The position numbers and the translations under genes are program-made. 64,000 nucleotides of DNA, taken from Streptomyces marispadix. GTDB taxonomy: Bacteria; Actinomycetota; Actinomycetes; Streptomycetales; Streptomycetaceae. Location of the stretch: positions 1,116,001 to 1,180,000 of the forward strand of contig NZ_JAKWJU010000002.1 in NCBI RefSeq assembly GCF_022524345.1, given 5' to 3'. The notes under the pieces were generated by a model, which was not told the DNA's origin, made no database searches, and saw only the letters and a program-made list of their open reading frames with translations. Below are positions 19,200 through 29,800 of the stretch, piece after piece (the stretch's first letter is position 1; every line of letters starts with the position of its first letter).

Positions 19200-20650
19200 A
19201 CCCATCGGGCGGCGACCTCACCCTCGTTGGTCCCGGACTCCGTGAGCGCGTCCGCGACGCGCTCCAGACCCACCGAACGGGAAGCCTTCACCAGTACGAC
19301 ATCCCCCGGGCGCAGTTCGCTCCGCAAGAGCTCGACCGCCGCCTCAGCGTCGGACACGTGCACCGACTCCTCACCCCACGAACCCTCGTTCTTCGCGCCC
19401 ATGTCCAGCCAGACGGCCTCCTGGCCACCAACCGCCACGAGCTTGCTGACGTTGAGCCGGACGGCGAGCCGTCCGACCGCGTCGTGCTCGGCAAGCGACT
19501 CGTCGCCGAGCTCGGCCATCTCACCGAGCACCGCCCAGGTCCGCCGGCCCCGACCCATCGCGGCCAGCGCGCGGAGCGCGGCCCGTGTCGACTCGGGGTT
19601 GGCGTTGTAGGCGTCATTGACGACCGTGACTCCATCGGCGCGCTCGGTGACCTCCATCCGCCAACGCGAGAGCGTGCTCGCGGCGGAGAGCGCGGTGGCG
19701 ATGTCCCCGGCGGGCATGCCCAGTTCGTGGGCGACGGCCGCCGCGGCGAGCGCGTTCGACACGTGGTGCTCACCGTACAGGCGCAGGGTCACGTCACCGC
19801 ACCCGGTCGGTGTTCGTAGCGTGAAAGTGGGCTGACCCCGGTCCGTGAGCCGGACATTCTCGGCACGTACGTGGGCTTCCTCCGCCTCCCCGAACAGCAG
19901 GACACGGGCCCGGGTGCGCTCGCTCATGGCCCTTACGAAGGGGTCGTCGGCGTTGAGCACGGCGACGCCTCCCGCGCCTCCGGCACCGCCGTCCTCGCCG
20001 TCCGGCGCCGCCTCGGGCAGCGACTCCACCAACTCGCCCTTGGCCAGGGCGATCTGCTCCCGGCCGCCGAACTCGCCGATGTGCGCCGTGCCCACGTTGA
20101 GCACGACGCCGATGCGCGGCGGCGTGAGCTGCGTGAGGTAGCGGATGTGGCCGACGCCGCGTGCGCCCATCTCCAGCACGAGATGGCGGGTGCCGGCCTC
20201 GGCGCGAAGGGCGGTCAGCGGCAGCCCGATCTCGTTGTTGAGCGAGCCCGGCGTCCACACCGTGGGCCCGAGACGCTCCAGCAACTGGGCGATGAGGTCC
20301 TTGGTGCTGGTCTTCCCTGCGGAGCCGGTGAGCGCGACGACCTGGGTGCCCAGCCGGGCGACCGAGTGCCGGGCGAGGGCGCCGAGGGCGCGGGTCACGT
20401 CGTCGACGACGATGGCCGACACGCCCACAGGCCTGGTGGCCAGCACGGCCACGGCACCGGCCTCGACGGCTCCTTGTGCGAAGTCGTGCCCGTCGGCGCG
20501 CTCCCCGGCGAAGGCGGCGAAGAGACCGCCCTCGGCCACTTTTCGGGAGTCGATGACGACGGGTCCTGTGACCTGGGCTTCCGGGTCCGGTATGTCGCTC
20601 TGCTGTCCGTCGACGACAGCGGCGATATCGGCGAGTGATAGGGGGATCAT
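19196..20650 (-). CDS. murF: UDP-MurNAc-tripeptide--D-Ala-D-Ala ligase
   Basis: MurF completes the UDP-MurNAc-pentapeptide by adding D-Ala-D-Ala in the cytoplasm. The 484-residue product has the three Mur ligase domains: an N-terminal MurF-type domain starting [13 protein letters not shown], the P-loop [10 protein letters not shown], the central NEIGLPLT block and the C-terminal NDAYNANP block. The ATG overlaps the murE stop (ATGA) and the gene's own stop overlaps mraY, so murE-murF-mraY-murD are a chain of 4-nt overlaps. Confidence 0.97.
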   Translation of the reverse strand: MIPLSLADIAAVVDGQQSDIPDPEAQVTGPVVIDSRKVAEGGLFAAFAGERADGHDFAQGAVEAGAVAVLATRPVGVSAIVVDDVTRALGALARHSVARLGTQVVALTGSAGKTSTKDLIAQLLERLGPTVWTPGSLNNEIGLPLTALRAEAGTRHLVLEMGARGVGHIRYLTQLTPPRIGVVLNVGTAHIGEFGGREQIALAKGELVESLPEAAPDGEDGGAGGAGGVAVLNADDPFVRAMSERTRARVLLFGEAEEAHVRAENVRLTDRGQPTFTLRTPTGCGDVTLRLYGEHHVSNALAAAAVAHELGMPAGDIATALSAASTLSRWRMEVTERADGVTVVNDAYNANPESTRAALRALAAMGRGRRTWAVLGEMAELGDESLAEHDAVGRLAVRLNVSKLVAVGGQEAVWLDMGAKNEGSWGEESVHVSDAEAAVELLRSELRPGDVVLVKASRSVGLERVADALTESGTNEGEVAARWV

Positions 20651-22323
20651 CGGTCTTCGGCGTCTGTCCCTTGGGTCGGGGTGCTGCCAGCCGCTTCCTG
20701 CTTGTGCCGGACGGCTTCACGCAGCACGAGGGTGTCGTCGAACGGTCTTACGACCCCCGCGATGTCCTGCCCCTGCTCATGTCCCTTGCCGAGGACGATC
20801 ACGGTGTCGCCCGGTTCGGCACGGTCGACCGCGAGACGGATCGCGGCGGCTCTGTCCTCTTCCAGCAGAACCGTCCCGCGGTCGTAGGCGGGCACCTCGG
20901 CGGCACCGGCGAGCATCGTGGCGAGGATCGCGAGCGGGTCCTCCGTGCGGGGGTTGTCGGAGGTGAGCACCGCGGTGTCGGACAGGCGCGCGAGCGCCGA
21001 GCCCATGGCGGTGCGTTTGTGCGGGTCGCGGTCGCCGCCGCAGCCCAGTACGGCGTGCACACGGCCCTCGGTGACCTTGCGGATCGCGAACAGGACGGAC
21101 TCGACGGCGTCGGGCTTGTGTGCGTAGTCGACGATGGCGAGGAAGTCCTGCCCGGCGTCCACGCGCTCCAGCCGGCCGGGGACACCGGGCACCGACGCGA
21201 TGCCGTCGGCGGCCGTCTGCAAGTCGATGCCCGCGGTGACGAGGGCGGTGAGCGCGGCGAGCGCGTTGGCGACGTTGAACGGCCCTGCGATGGGGGCGGT
21301 GGCCCGTACGGACTCGTCCTTGGGGCCCACGGCGGTGAACGTCGAGCCGAGCGGGCCCACTTCGACGGCCTCGGCACGCCAGTCGGCGTCGGGGTGGCCC
21401 TCCGCGGAGAAGGTCGTCACGGGCACCTCGGACTCCTCGATGAGCCGCTGCCCGTACTCGTCGTCGAAGTTGACCACGCCCGCACGGGATCTGGCACGTG
21501 TGAAGAGCTGCCGCTTCGCCCGGAAGTAGTCCTCCATGTCCGGGTGGAAGTCCAGGTGTTCGGGGCTGAGGTTGTTGAAGACGGCGACGTCGAAGACGCA
21601 TCCGTCGACGCGGCCCAGCACCAGGGCGTGGCTGGAGACCTCCATCGCCACCGACGACACTCCGCGCTCCCGCATCACGGCGAAGAGCGCCTGGAGGTCG
21701 GTCGCCTCGGGCGTGGTGCGCTCGGACTTCAGCCGCTCGTCGCCGATGCGGGACTCGACCGTGCCGATCAGGCCCGTCAGTTCGCCCGCCTTCTCGGCGG
21801 CCTTGCGCAGCCCGCCGTCGACCAGGTACGCGGTGGTGGTCTTGCCGGAGGTGCCGGTGATGCCGATCTGGAGCAGGTCCCTGCCGGGCTCGCCGTAGAT
21901 CGCGGCGGCCAGCGCTCCCATGCGGGCGCGGGGGTCGGGCACCGTGAGGACCGGCAGCCCGGCGTCCGCGGAGCGTTCGGTGCCGGCCGGGTCGGTCAGC
22001 ACGGCCACGGCCCCCAGTGAGGCGGCCTGCGAGGCGAAGTCGGCGCCGTGGAAGCGGGCACCGGGCAGAGCGGCGTAGACGTCGCCGGGACGTACGGCAC
22101 GCGAGTCGTGTGTGATGCCGGTCGCCTGGGCCTCCTCCGCGCCCTGTGGGGCGGCGGTGTTCAGCCGGCGTGCCAGCTCCGCGAGCGGGACGGGCCGTAC
22201 GTGCGCGGGCCTCGGCGGTCCCGAGGCGACATCGGTGGTCGTCCCGGTGGCCGTCTCCGTGGAGCCGGGCTCTGTGCGACCCTCCGCCGAGGGCGAGAGG
22301 GAGTTCTGATCAGCTTGTGGCAC
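20647..22323 (-). CDS. murE: UDP-MurNAc-tripeptide synthetase
   Basis: MurE adds the diamino acid (LL-diaminopimelate expected in Streptomyces) to UDP-MurNAc-L-Ala-D-Glu. The 558-residue protein has THDSRAVRPGDVYAAL at the UDP-binding domain, the P-loop TGTSGKTTT and the DNPRTEDP motif that marks diaminopimelate-type MurE enzymes. The first 45 or so residues are low complexity, and the GTG start at 22323 has no obvious ribosome site, so the true start could lie further in. A 146-nt gap separates it from ftsI. Confidence 0.95.
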   Translation of the reverse strand: MPQADQNSLSPSAEGRTEPGSTETATGTTTDVASGPPRPAHVRPVPLAELARRLNTAAPQGAEEAQATGITHDSRAVRPGDVYAALPGARFHGADFASQAASLGAVAVLTDPAGTERSADAGLPVLTVPDPRARMGALAAAIYGEPGRDLLQIGITGTSGKTTTAYLVDGGLRKAAEKAGELTGLIGTVESRIGDERLKSERTTPEATDLQALFAVMRERGVSSVAMEVSSHALVLGRVDGCVFDVAVFNNLSPEHLDFHPDMEDYFRAKRQLFTRARSRAGVVNFDDEYGQRLIEESEVPVTTFSAEGHPDADWRAEAVEVGPLGSTFTAVGPKDESVRATAPIAGPFNVANALAALTALVTAGIDLQTAADGIASVPGVPGRLERVDAGQDFLAIVDYAHKPDAVESVLFAIRKVTEGRVHAVLGCGGDRDPHKRTAMGSALARLSDTAVLTSDNPRTEDPLAILATMLAGAAEVPAYDRGTVLLEEDRAAAIRLAVDRAEPGDTVIVLGKGHEQGQDIAGVVRPFDDTLVLREAVRHKQEAAGSTPTQGTDAEDR

Positions 22324-22469
22324 GGCGGTGAGCGTACCGGGCGCGGGGGCCGCGCGGCGAAGCGAGGGGCGTGACGGAGGGGCCGCGTCCGGCCGGTCGT
22401 GCCCGTCCCGTACCCCTGGTATGCGGCGTCACGAGGAGCGCCGGAAGGCTGTCTTCACGGCTCACGGGC

Positions 22470-24618
22470 TCATCGTTCCTTCTTCTTCGTACGGTCCTTC
22501 TCGGCGCTTACGGGCCAGGGGTGGGCCTTTGCTCCGGTCGGGGGGACCTGAAGGGACTTCAGGGCGAACTTCATGACCTTCTTGTAGACGGGGCCGCAGA
22601 CGTCGCTGCCGAAGTAGCTGCCCTTCTTCGGGTTCTGGACGGCGCAGTAGACCGTGACGCGGGGCTTGTCGGCGGGGGCGAAGCCCGCGAAGGACGAGGT
22701 GTAGCCGTCGTAGCGGCCGGTGTCGGGATCTACCCGGTTGGCCGTACCGGTCTTGCCCGCTACCCGGTAGCCCGGGATCTTCGCGGTGGTGCCCGTGCCC
22801 TCCATGTCGCTGACGACGGACTCCAGCATCCGGGAGAGGGTCTTCGCGGTCTTCTCACTGACGACGCGGCGCTCGCCCGGCTCGGGTGCCGCGGTGAAGG
22901 CGCCGTCGGGCCCGGTGGTCCCACGTACGAGCGAAGGCACGTTCCGCACGCCGCCGTTGGCGATCGTCGAGTAGATCGAGGCGGCCTGCACGGCGTTGAG
23001 CGACAGCCCCTGGCCGAAGGGGATCGTGTACTGCTGCGACGCGCTCCACTTGCCGGGCTTCTCCAGGATTCCGGAGGTCGCGCCGGGCAGCCCCAGGCCG
23101 GTGGGCCTGCCGATGCCGAAGCGGCTCATGTACCGGTGGAGGACCTTGTTGGCCTCCTTCTGGTTCTTCCCGAGCTGCTCGGTGGCGAGGATCGTCCCGA
23201 TGTTGCTGGACTTGGCGAGCACGCCGTTCAGCGTCAGATGCCACGTCTCGTGGTCGACGTCGTCGGCGAAGGCGCGGTCGGCTCGCTTGAGGCGGTTCGG
23301 CACGGTCACCTCCGTCAGCGGTGTGGCCTTGCCCTCCTCGAGTACCGCCGCCATGGACATCACCTTGCTGGTCGAACCGGGCTCGTAGACGTCCTGGGCG
23401 GCGGCGTTGCCCAGTGCCTTCGGGTCGGCGCGGGAGACGTCGTTGGGGTCGAAGTCGGGGGCGCTGGCCATGGAGAGGAGTTCACCGGTGCGGGTGTCCT
23501 GGACGACCACGTAGCCGCTGTCCGCGTCGGAGCGGGCGACCTGCTCGCGGATCGCCTGCTGCGCCGCCCACTGGATGTCGCGGTCGAGGGTGAGCTGAAC
23601 GTCCGCGCCCGCGCGGGCCGGGTGTTCGCGTACGCCCGCGGTGGGCACCTGACGGCCGCCGGACTGGGCGTAGGTGATCTTGCCGTCCTTGCCTGCCAGC
23701 TTGTCGTCGAGGAGTGCTTCGACGCCTGCGCCGCCCTTGCCCTCGGAGTTGACGAACCCGAGGACGGAGGAGGCCAGTTCGCGGTTCGGGTAGACGCGCT
23801 TGGGGTGCTTCTCGCGGTAGACGCCGGCGAGCACGTCGGCCGCCTCGTCCGCGCCGCCGTCGGCGTTCTTCTCGGACTTCTCGGCGGTCTCGGCGGACCC
23901 GGCCGGCCTCGCCGGCCTCGGCGGCCTTCTCGGCGACCTCCTTCTTGAGCTTCTTGATACGTGCCCAGGTGCGCGGCGACTGCTGCCGGGCGAGGAGCAC
24001 GTAGCGGGTGTCCTTCTTGGCCAGCTTCCCGGCCAACTCCTGCTCGTCCTCGTGGAGTACGGGCGCGAGGAGGGCGGCGGCACGCTCGGGGGCGTCGGTG
24101 ACGCCGGTCTGCTTGCGCGTGAAGAGGTACGGGTCGGCCGTGACGTCGTAGGCGTCGACGGTGGTGGCGAGGGCGGCGCCGTCACGCGAGGAGATGGTGC
24201 CGCGCTCGGCGGCGAGCGGCACGGTGATGTAGCGGTTCACGGCGGCCTTGTCGGCGAAGGCGCTGGCGTCGACGGCCTGCACCTGGAGCAGGCGCGCGGT
24301 GAACGCCAGCATGACCACGGTCAGGCCGAAGGCGATGAGCCGCAGCCGCGGTCGTGCGCTGGCGAGGCGTAGCCGGCCGCCCTGTGAGGGCACGGGGGGC
24401 CGGGTGCCCCCGCCGGAGCTGCCGGCGGGGGCGCGGACGGGCCTCGCGGTCTTCGAAACCGCGGGGGCTGCCTTCGCGGTCTTGCCCGTGGCGGGCTTCC
24501 CGGTGGCGGCCGTGCCCTGCCTGGCCGAACGGGCGGACTTCTGCTGCCGTGCGGAGTTCGCGGACCCGGCGGCGCGCCCGGCGCCGTCGCGGCGCGGGTC
24601 GCGGGGACGTTCGCTCAC
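22470..24618 (-). CDS. ftsI: Septal penicillin-binding protein FtsI/PBP2-like, with an apparent frameshift
   Basis: FtsI is the septal transpeptidase partnering FtsW. The GTG at 24618 ([10 protein letters not shown]) has GGAGGAG upstream and overlaps the ftsL stop. The first frame gives the basic tail, a membrane helix and the start of the dimerisation domain, up to EKAAEAGEAG. The rest is in a frame shifted by one extra base, near 23898-23910 in a GGCCGGCC stretch. That part holds the active-site SxxK (STSK), SSN and KTGT motifs and ends about residue 715. Both halves match one FtsI protein, so a base-calling error in a GC-rich repeat is likely. Read as given, the catalytic half would not be joined to its membrane anchor. 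Confidence 0.88.
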
Positions 24619-25001
24619 CGCTCCTCCTGCTGCGGATCTCCGGTGGCCGGCTGCGGATCCCCCTTGACGGTGCCGTCGGGGGCCAGGAACGCGGGCGTAC
24701 CGCCGGGAACGAGTCCCAGCTCACGGGCGCGCTTCTCCAGCGCGCCCGGAGCGGAGTAGGAGTCGACCTCCTGCTGGAGGGACTGCTGCTCGTCCGTCAG
24801 CTCGTCGGTCTGCTTCTCCAGCTTGCTCAACCGGAACGAGCCCTGGTTGACGGCGGCGTTGAGCAGCAGCAGACCCAGCAGCCCGGCGCCCAGTATCAGC
24901 ACCACGAGCAGCACGAACGGGGTACGGGCCGCCGACGACGTCCCGGCCGGTACCAGACGGGCGAGCCGGGACAGCCTCGAAAGCCGCTCCTGTGCACTCA
25001 T
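24615..25001 (-). CDS. ftsL: FtsL-like septum protein
   Basis: This is a 128-residue bitopic protein: a short cytoplasmic tail, one membrane helix (about residues 28-50, [20 protein letters not shown]) and an extracytoplasmic leucine-zipper-like coiled coil rich in KLEKQTDEL and QQSLQQEV. Sequence conservation is low in this family, but the topology, size and position between rsmH and ftsI identify it. The ATG at 25001 overlaps the rsmH stop and its own stop overlaps ftsI. It should act with FtsQ and a FtsB/DivIC-like protein to activate FtsWI. Confidence 0.88.
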   Translation of the reverse strand: MSAQERLSRLSRLARLVPAGTSSAARTPFVLLVVLILGAGLLGLLLLNAAVNQGSFRLSKLEKQTDELTDEQQSLQQEVDSYSAPGALEKRARELGLVPGGTPAFLAPDGTVKGDPQPATGDPQQEER

Positions 25002-26023
25002 GAGGTGTGCGCCTCCCTGATGCGCTCCGCGCCGCGCAGCCGCGCCGGTGCGGCACGGCGGTTCTCGGCGATCTCGTCCTCGGTGGGGAGTTCGGCGCCG
25101 CGTGTCAGCAGCTTCAGCCGCGGCTGGTACTGCTCGGGCACGACCGGCAGCCCGGCCGGTGCGGTGCTCCTGGCACCGGCGGTCAGCACCCGCTTGACGA
25201 GGCGGTCCTCCAGCGAGTGGTACGACAGCACGGCGATGCGTCCGCCGACCGCGAGCGCGTCGACGGCCGCCGGCACCGCCCGCTCCAGTACGTCCAGTTC
25301 GCCGTTGACCTCGATCCGCAGGGCCTGGAAGGTGCGCTTGGCGGGGTTGCCGCCGGTGCGCTTCGCGGCCTGCGGCAGCGCGTCGCGGATCAGCTCCACC
25401 AGCCTCGCGCTGTGGCTGAAGGGCTCCCGCTCGCGTTCCCTGACGACCGCCTCGACGATGCGGCGTGCCTGCTTCTCCTCGCCGTACGCACGCAGCACAC
25501 GCACCAGTTCGCCGGGCGGATAGGTGTTGAGTACGTCCGCGGCGCTCGGCCCGCGCGTCTGGTCCATCCGCATGTCGAGCGGGGCGTCCTGCGCGTAGGC
25601 GAAGCCGCGCTCCGCCTCGTCCAACTGCATGGAGGAGACGCCGAGATCGAACAGGACGCCCTGCACCCGCGCCACCCCGAGGCGCTCCAGCACCTCCGGC
25701 AGCTCGTCGTACACGGCGTGCACGAGCGTGGTGCGGTCGGCGTGTTCGACGAGCCGCTCGCCCGCAAGCCGCAGCGCCTCCCGGTCGCGGTCGAGCCCGA
25801 TCAGGCGCGCCGCGGGGAAGGTGGCGAGCAGCGCCTCGCTGTGGCCGCCGAGGCCGAGGGTGCAGTCCACGACGGTGGCGCCCGGCTCGGCGAGGGCGGG
25901 GGCGAGCAGATCGAGGCAGCGCCTCAGCATCACCGGACGGTGCCGCTCCGCGGGACTTTGATTCACGGCCACATCTCCGCCGCCGGTGGGCTCTTCGCGG
26001 GCGGGCTGCTCTTCGGTCGTCAT
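24998..26023 (-). CDS. rsmH: 16S rRNA (cytosine1402-N4)-methyltransferase RsmH
   Basis: RsmH methylates N4 of C1402 in 16S rRNA using S-adenosylmethionine. The 341-residue product has [13 protein letters not shown], the SAM-binding block [32 protein letters not shown] and [11 protein letters not shown], all standard for the family. The ATG at 26023 is preceded by AGGAAGAGG; the open frame extends upstream to 26155 but without homologous residues. It is the first gene of the dcw cluster here. No mraZ was seen in front of it. Confidence 0.97.
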   Translation of the reverse strand: MTTEEQPAREEPTGGGDVAVNQSPAERHRPVMLRRCLDLLAPALAEPGATVVDCTLGLGGHSEALLATFPAARLIGLDRDREALRLAGERLVEHADRTTLVHAVYDELPEVLERLGVARVQGVLFDLGVSSMQLDEAERGFAYAQDAPLDMRMDQTRGPSAADVLNTYPPGELVRVLRAYGEEKQARRIVEAVVREREREPFSHSARLVELIRDALPQAAKRTGGNPAKRTFQALRIEVNGELDVLERAVPAAVDALAVGGRIAVLSYHSLEDRLVKRVLTAGARSTAPAGLPVVPEQYQPRLKLLTRGAELPTEDEIAENRRAAPARLRGAERIREAHTS

Positions 26024-26203
26024 GCGCCTCTTCCTGCCCACGTGCTGCTTGGTCCCCGCCCGCTCGAAGGGGAAGCGGCCGGGCGGAGCCGGGGAAGAGG
26101 GCACCGTACGACCATGAGCGGGAGGAGGCCGAGCCGCACGTACGCGCCTGCGCACTCGGGAGAAACCGGACCCCGGGAAGCGTCCCGCCTCCCACTTCGC
26201 GCC

Positions 26204-26231
26204 ACTTTAGTCCACTCGTCCCTTCGGTCAA
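26204..26231 (-). promoter_or_regulatory. Candidate promoter of the dcw operon
   Basis: On the minus strand TTGACC (26226-26231) and TAAAGT (26204-26209) lie 16 nt apart, close to the housekeeping consensus, about 180 nt upstream of rsmH. It is the best promoter-like pair in the 334-nt gap between rsmH and the divergent carbonic anhydrase gene, and nothing else recognisable is in that gap. Confidence 0.5.
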
Positions 26232-26357
26232 CCAGCGCCGAGCCGCGTTGACCCGGGGTCACGAACGCCTGTGCAGCGCCTCACAGATACACCGGAAAGC
26301 CCGATTGGTCCTCCCCCGAGGGGAGCCTCGCCCGGCCTCGCGGTCTACCGTCGTCAC

Positions 26358-26933
26358 ATGTCGACGCCACAGCGGAACCCTCAGCCGCTCACCCAGCCCG
26401 ACGCCGGCGACCAACACCGTCCCGGCACCGTCACCGACCGGCTCGTCGAAGCCAACCAGCGTTACGCCACGCAGTTCACCGATCCGGGCATGGACGCCCG
26501 TCCCGTCCTGAAGGTGGCCGTCGTCGCCTGCATGGACGCCCGTCTCGACCTGCACGAGGCCCTCGGCCTGGAACTCGGCGACTGCCACACGATACGGAAC
26601 GCGGGAGGTGTCGTGACCGACGACATCATCCGCTCCCTGACGATCAGCCAGCGCGCCCTGGGCACCCGCTCGGTGGTACTCATCCACCACACCGGCTGCG
26701 GAATGCTCAACCTCACCGAGAACTTCCGGCACGACCTGGAACTGGAGGTCGGGCAGCGGCCGTCCTGGGCTGTCGAGGCGTTCCGGGATCTGGATTCGGA
26801 CGTGCGGCAGTCCATGCAACGTGTGCGTACTTCGCCCTTCCTCCTGCACACGGACGACGTGCGTGGTTTCGTCTTCGACGTGAAGACGGGACTGCTCCGC
26901 GAGATCGACCCGGAGATCGCCCCGGAACCGTGA
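26358..26933 (+). CDS. Beta-class carbonic anhydrase
   Basis: The 191-residue protein has the zinc-site motifs of beta carbonic anhydrases: CMDARLD (Cys with its Asp-Arg dyad, about residue 57) and HHTGCGM (His and Cys, about residues 113-117). It should interconvert CO2 and bicarbonate in the cytoplasm. The ATG at 26358 was chosen over an in-frame start at 26271 because the region before it lacks family similarity. No Shine-Dalgarno is visible, so the message may be leaderless. It is divergent from rsmH, and a MoxR operon follows on the same strand after 87 nt. Confidence 0.93.
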   Translation: MSTPQRNPQPLTQPDAGDQHRPGTVTDRLVEANQRYATQFTDPGMDARPVLKVAVVACMDARLDLHEALGLELGDCHTIRNAGGVVTDDIIRSLTISQRALGTRSVVLIHHTGCGMLNLTENFRHDLELEVGQRPSWAVEAFRDLDSDVRQSMQRVRTSPFLLHTDDVRGFVFDVKTGLLREIDPEIAPEP

Positions 26934-27020
26934 CGCGAGGACGCGTGGACGTGAAGAATGCGTGTACAGGCAGCAGATGAGAGCAGCGGCGGAAGACGGG
27001 GACGGGCCGAGGAGGGCCGG

Positions 27021-28052
27021 GTGACGACCTTTGACCAGCGAGCAGACCTCAGCGATCTGAGCAGTACGGCGGATCGGGTGCGCCGCTCGATGGAGTCGGT
27101 GATCGAGGGCAAGCCCGAGGTCGTACGGCTGTCGCTGACGGTGCTGCTCGCCGAGGGACACCTCCTGATCGAGGACGTGCCCGGCGTGGGCAAGACGATG
27201 CTCGCCAAGGCCCTCGCCAGATCCGTGGACTGCTCGGTCCGGCGTATCCAGTTCACGCCGGACCTGCTGCCGTCCGACATCACCGGTGTCAGCGTCTACG
27301 ACCAGCAGCGGCAGGACTTCGAGTTCAAGCCGGGAGCGGTCTTCGCGCAGATCGTCATCGGCGACGAGATCAACCGCGCCTCCCCCAAGACGCAGTCGGC
27401 GCTGCTGGAGTCGATGGAGGAGCGCCATGTGACGATCGACGGGCAGACCTACGAGCTGCCGTCGCCGTTCATGGTCGTCGCGACGCAGAACCCGGTCGAG
27501 ATGGAGGGCACGTATCCGCTGCCGGAGGCGCAGCGGGACCGCTTCATGGTGCGCGTGTCCATCGGGTATCCCAGCGCGGCCGCGGAGCTGGAGATGATCG
27601 ACGTGCACGGTGGCGCGTCGCCGCTGGAGGATCTGCGTCCGGTGGCGCACGCGCACGAGATCAGCAAGCTCATCGACGCCGTACGGGGGGTCCATGTCGC
27701 CGACCCGGTGCGGCGTTACGCGGTGGAACTGGTCGCCGCGACGCGCTCGCATCCGGAGCTGCGGCTGGGCGCCTCCCCCCGGGCCACGCTGCATCTGCTG
27801 CGTGCCGCCCGGGCCAGCGCGGCGCTGGCCGGGCGTGACTTCGTACTCCCCGACGATGTGCAGTCGCTGGCCGTGCCCGTGCTGGCGCACCGGCTACTGC
27901 CCACGTCGCAGGCGCAGTTGAGCAGGCGCACCGCCGAGCAGGTGGTCGAGGAGATCCTCCAGCGCGTGCCCGTACCGACGGCGGCTCCGAAGGGCGCGGG
28001 CGTTCCGTCGCACCTCGACGGTCACGGACAGCAGCCGCCGCGGGGTTACTGA
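27021..28052 (+). CDS. MoxR-family AAA+ ATPase
   Basis: The 343-residue cytoplasmic ATPase has Walker A EDVPGVGKTM, Walker B VIGDEINRA, and the ATQNPVEMEGTYPLPEAQ block typical of MoxR proteins, followed by the lid domain. MoxR ATPases act as chaperones for metal-cofactor or envelope systems and are usually encoded with DUF58 and transglutaminase-like genes, as here. The GTG at 27021 follows GGAGGG. The stop overlaps the next start (TGATG), so the genes are translationally coupled. Confidence 0.94.
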   Translation: MTTFDQRADLSDLSSTADRVRRSMESVIEGKPEVVRLSLTVLLAEGHLLIEDVPGVGKTMLAKALARSVDCSVRRIQFTPDLLPSDITGVSVYDQQRQDFEFKPGAVFAQIVIGDEINRASPKTQSALLESMEERHVTIDGQTYELPSPFMVVATQNPVEMEGTYPLPEAQRDRFMVRVSIGYPSAAAELEMIDVHGGASPLEDLRPVAHAHEISKLIDAVRGVHVADPVRRYAVELVAATRSHPELRLGASPRATLHLLRAARASAALAGRDFVLPDDVQSLAVPVLAHRLLPTSQAQLSRRTAEQVVEEILQRVPVPTAAPKGAGVPSHLDGHGQQPPRGY

Positions 28053-29800
28053 TGTCCGGGAGTCCCGCGCCCGGCGCGGGACCCGCGAGGCGGCCCGCGC
28101 GGGACGCGGGGCCGGTGCGCGGCGTGGCATACGGGCCCGGAGCCGGACAAGGACACGGCGCGGAACACGGGCGTGGTGCCGGTGCCGGGCCGGGCGCGGA
28201 GGACGGCGAAGGCGGCAGGAAGCAGCGAGGTCCGCTGCGCACCGCGCTCAGCGGCCTGACCACCCGCGGACGTTCCTTCCTGGCGGCGGGGATGGCCGCC
28301 GCCGTGTGCGCCTACGTGCTGGGGCAGGCCGACCTGCTGCGCGTGGGGATGCTGCTGGCGGCCCTGCCGCTGGTGTGCGTACTGGTGCTGTACCGGACGC
28401 GCTACCGGGTCACCGGCTCCCGCAGGCTCTCACCGGCGCGGGTCACGGTCCGTTCGGAGGCGCGGGTGCGGCTGCGGCTCGACAACGTCTCCCGGCTGCC
28501 GACGGGTCTGCTGATGCTGGAGGACCGGGTTCCGTACGTGCTGGGGCCGCGTCCGCGGTTCGTGCTGGACCGCGTCGAGCCGGGCGGGCAGCGCGAGGTG
28601 TCGTACCGGGTCCGCTCCGACATGCGCGGCAGCTACCCGCTGGGCCCGCTTCAGCTACGGCTCACCGACCCGTTCGGCATGTGCGAACTGACGCGCTCCT
28701 TCAGCACATACGACACCCTCACGGTGGTGCCGCGCACCGTGCCGCTGCCGCCGGTACGGCTCACAGGCGACGCCACCGGCTACGGCGACGGACGGCACCG
28801 CTCGCTCGCGCTCGCCGGCGAGGACGACGTGATCCCGCGCGGCTACCGGCACGGCGACGATCTGCGCCGGGTCCACTGGCGTTCGACGGCCCGCTACGGC
28901 GAGTTGATGGTGCGTCGGGAGGAGCAGCCGCAGAAGGCACGCTGCACGGTGCTTCTGGACACGCGGCGCGGCGCGTACGCGGGGTCGGGCCCGGACTCGT
29001 CCTTCGAGTGGGCCGTGTCCGCCGCGGCGTCGGTCTGCGTGCATCTCCTCGAACGGGGTTACGCCGTACGGCTGTTGACGGACACGGGCACGATGGTCCC
29101 GGGCCCCGAGGGCATCGGATTCGCCGGGGACCCCTCCGACACGGCGGGGCTGCTGCTGGACACGCTCGCGCTGCTCGAACAGTCCGACCAGGAGGGCATG
29201 TCGTACGCGTACGACATGCTGCGCGGGGTCGCGGGCGGGCAGGAGGGGCTGCTGGTCGCCTTCCTGGGAGCCCTCGACGAGGAGCAGGCGATGACGGTGG
29301 CAAGGATGCGGCAGCGTACGAGCAAGGCGGTCGCCTTCTTCTCCGCGTCGGACTTCTCCGCGTCGGACTTCTCCGGGCCGGAGACGGGCACGGCAGGCGG
29401 GGAAGCGGAGCAAGTGCCGCGTGCGGGCGCGGAGTTCGCGATGGAAGGCGCGATGGCGGAAGGCGCGGCGAGGGAGCGCTCCGGGGCGCAGGACGCGGCG
29501 ACGGAGGGCTCCGCGGTGGGGGGCGCGGCACCGGCAGGCGCGCCCGGCTCCGACGGTGCCGTAGGCGCCGGGCAGCCCGGCACCGGCACGTCCGGCGAGG
29601 CGCCCACGGCCACCGCCGCACCGTCCCGCGCGGCACAGCCCGCCCCGGACATGACGGACCCCGTTGAGACAGCGGACGACGATGCTCTGCGCGTACTGCG
29701 CGAAGCAGGCTGGACGGCGCTTACTGGCGGCCCGGGACGGGCCATGGACGAACTGTGGCAGCGGGCCGACGAGGTGACCGTGAGGGGGACGCACTCATGA
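28052..29800 (+). CDS. DUF58 domain protein (VWA-like, MoxR partner)
   Basis: The 582-residue protein has a low-complexity start, two membrane helices (about residues 75-112), a beta-rich segment, then the DUF58 core with GDDLRRVHWRSTAR (about residues 268-281). A degenerate von Willebrand-like domain follows. The last 130 residues are dominated by Ala/Gly/Glu low complexity, including a direct 15-bp repeat (29339-29368) that encodes FSASD units. DUF58 proteins are membrane partners of MoxR ATPases; the function is not defined. Overlapping stops and starts on both sides place it in one operon with moxR and the transglutaminase gene. Confidence 0.9.
   Translation: MSGSPAPGAGPARRPARDAGPVRGVAYGPGAGQGHGAEHGRGAGAGPGAEDGEGGRKQRGPLRTALSGLTTRGRSFLAAGMAAAVCAYVLGQADLLRVGMLLAALPLVCVLVLYRTRYRVTGSRRLSPARVTVRSEARVRLRLDNVSRLPTGLLMLEDRVPYVLGPRPRFVLDRVEPGGQREVSYRVRSDMRGSYPLGPLQLRLTDPFGMCELTRSFSTYDTLTVVPRTVPLPPVRLTGDATGYGDGRHRSLALAGEDDVIPRGYRHGDDLRRVHWRSTARYGELMVRREEQPQKARCTVLLDTRRGAYAGSGPDSSFEWAVSAAASVCVHLLERGYAVRLLTDTGTMVPGPEGIGFAGDPSDTAGLLLDTLALLEQSDQEGMSYAYDMLRGVAGGQEGLLVAFLGALDEEQAMTVARMRQRTSKAVAFFSASDFSASDFSGPETGTAGGEAEQVPRAGAEFAMEGAMAEGAARERSGAQDAATEGSAVGGAAPAGAPGSDGAVGAGQPGTGTSGEAPTATAAPSRAAQPAPDMTDPVETADDDALRVLREAGWTALTGGPGRAMDELWQRADEVTVRGTHS

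Noticed and set aside
26024..26357. An mraZ gene upstream of rsmH
   Set aside because: The gap has no open frame resembling MraZ. Only a promoter-like pair is visible.
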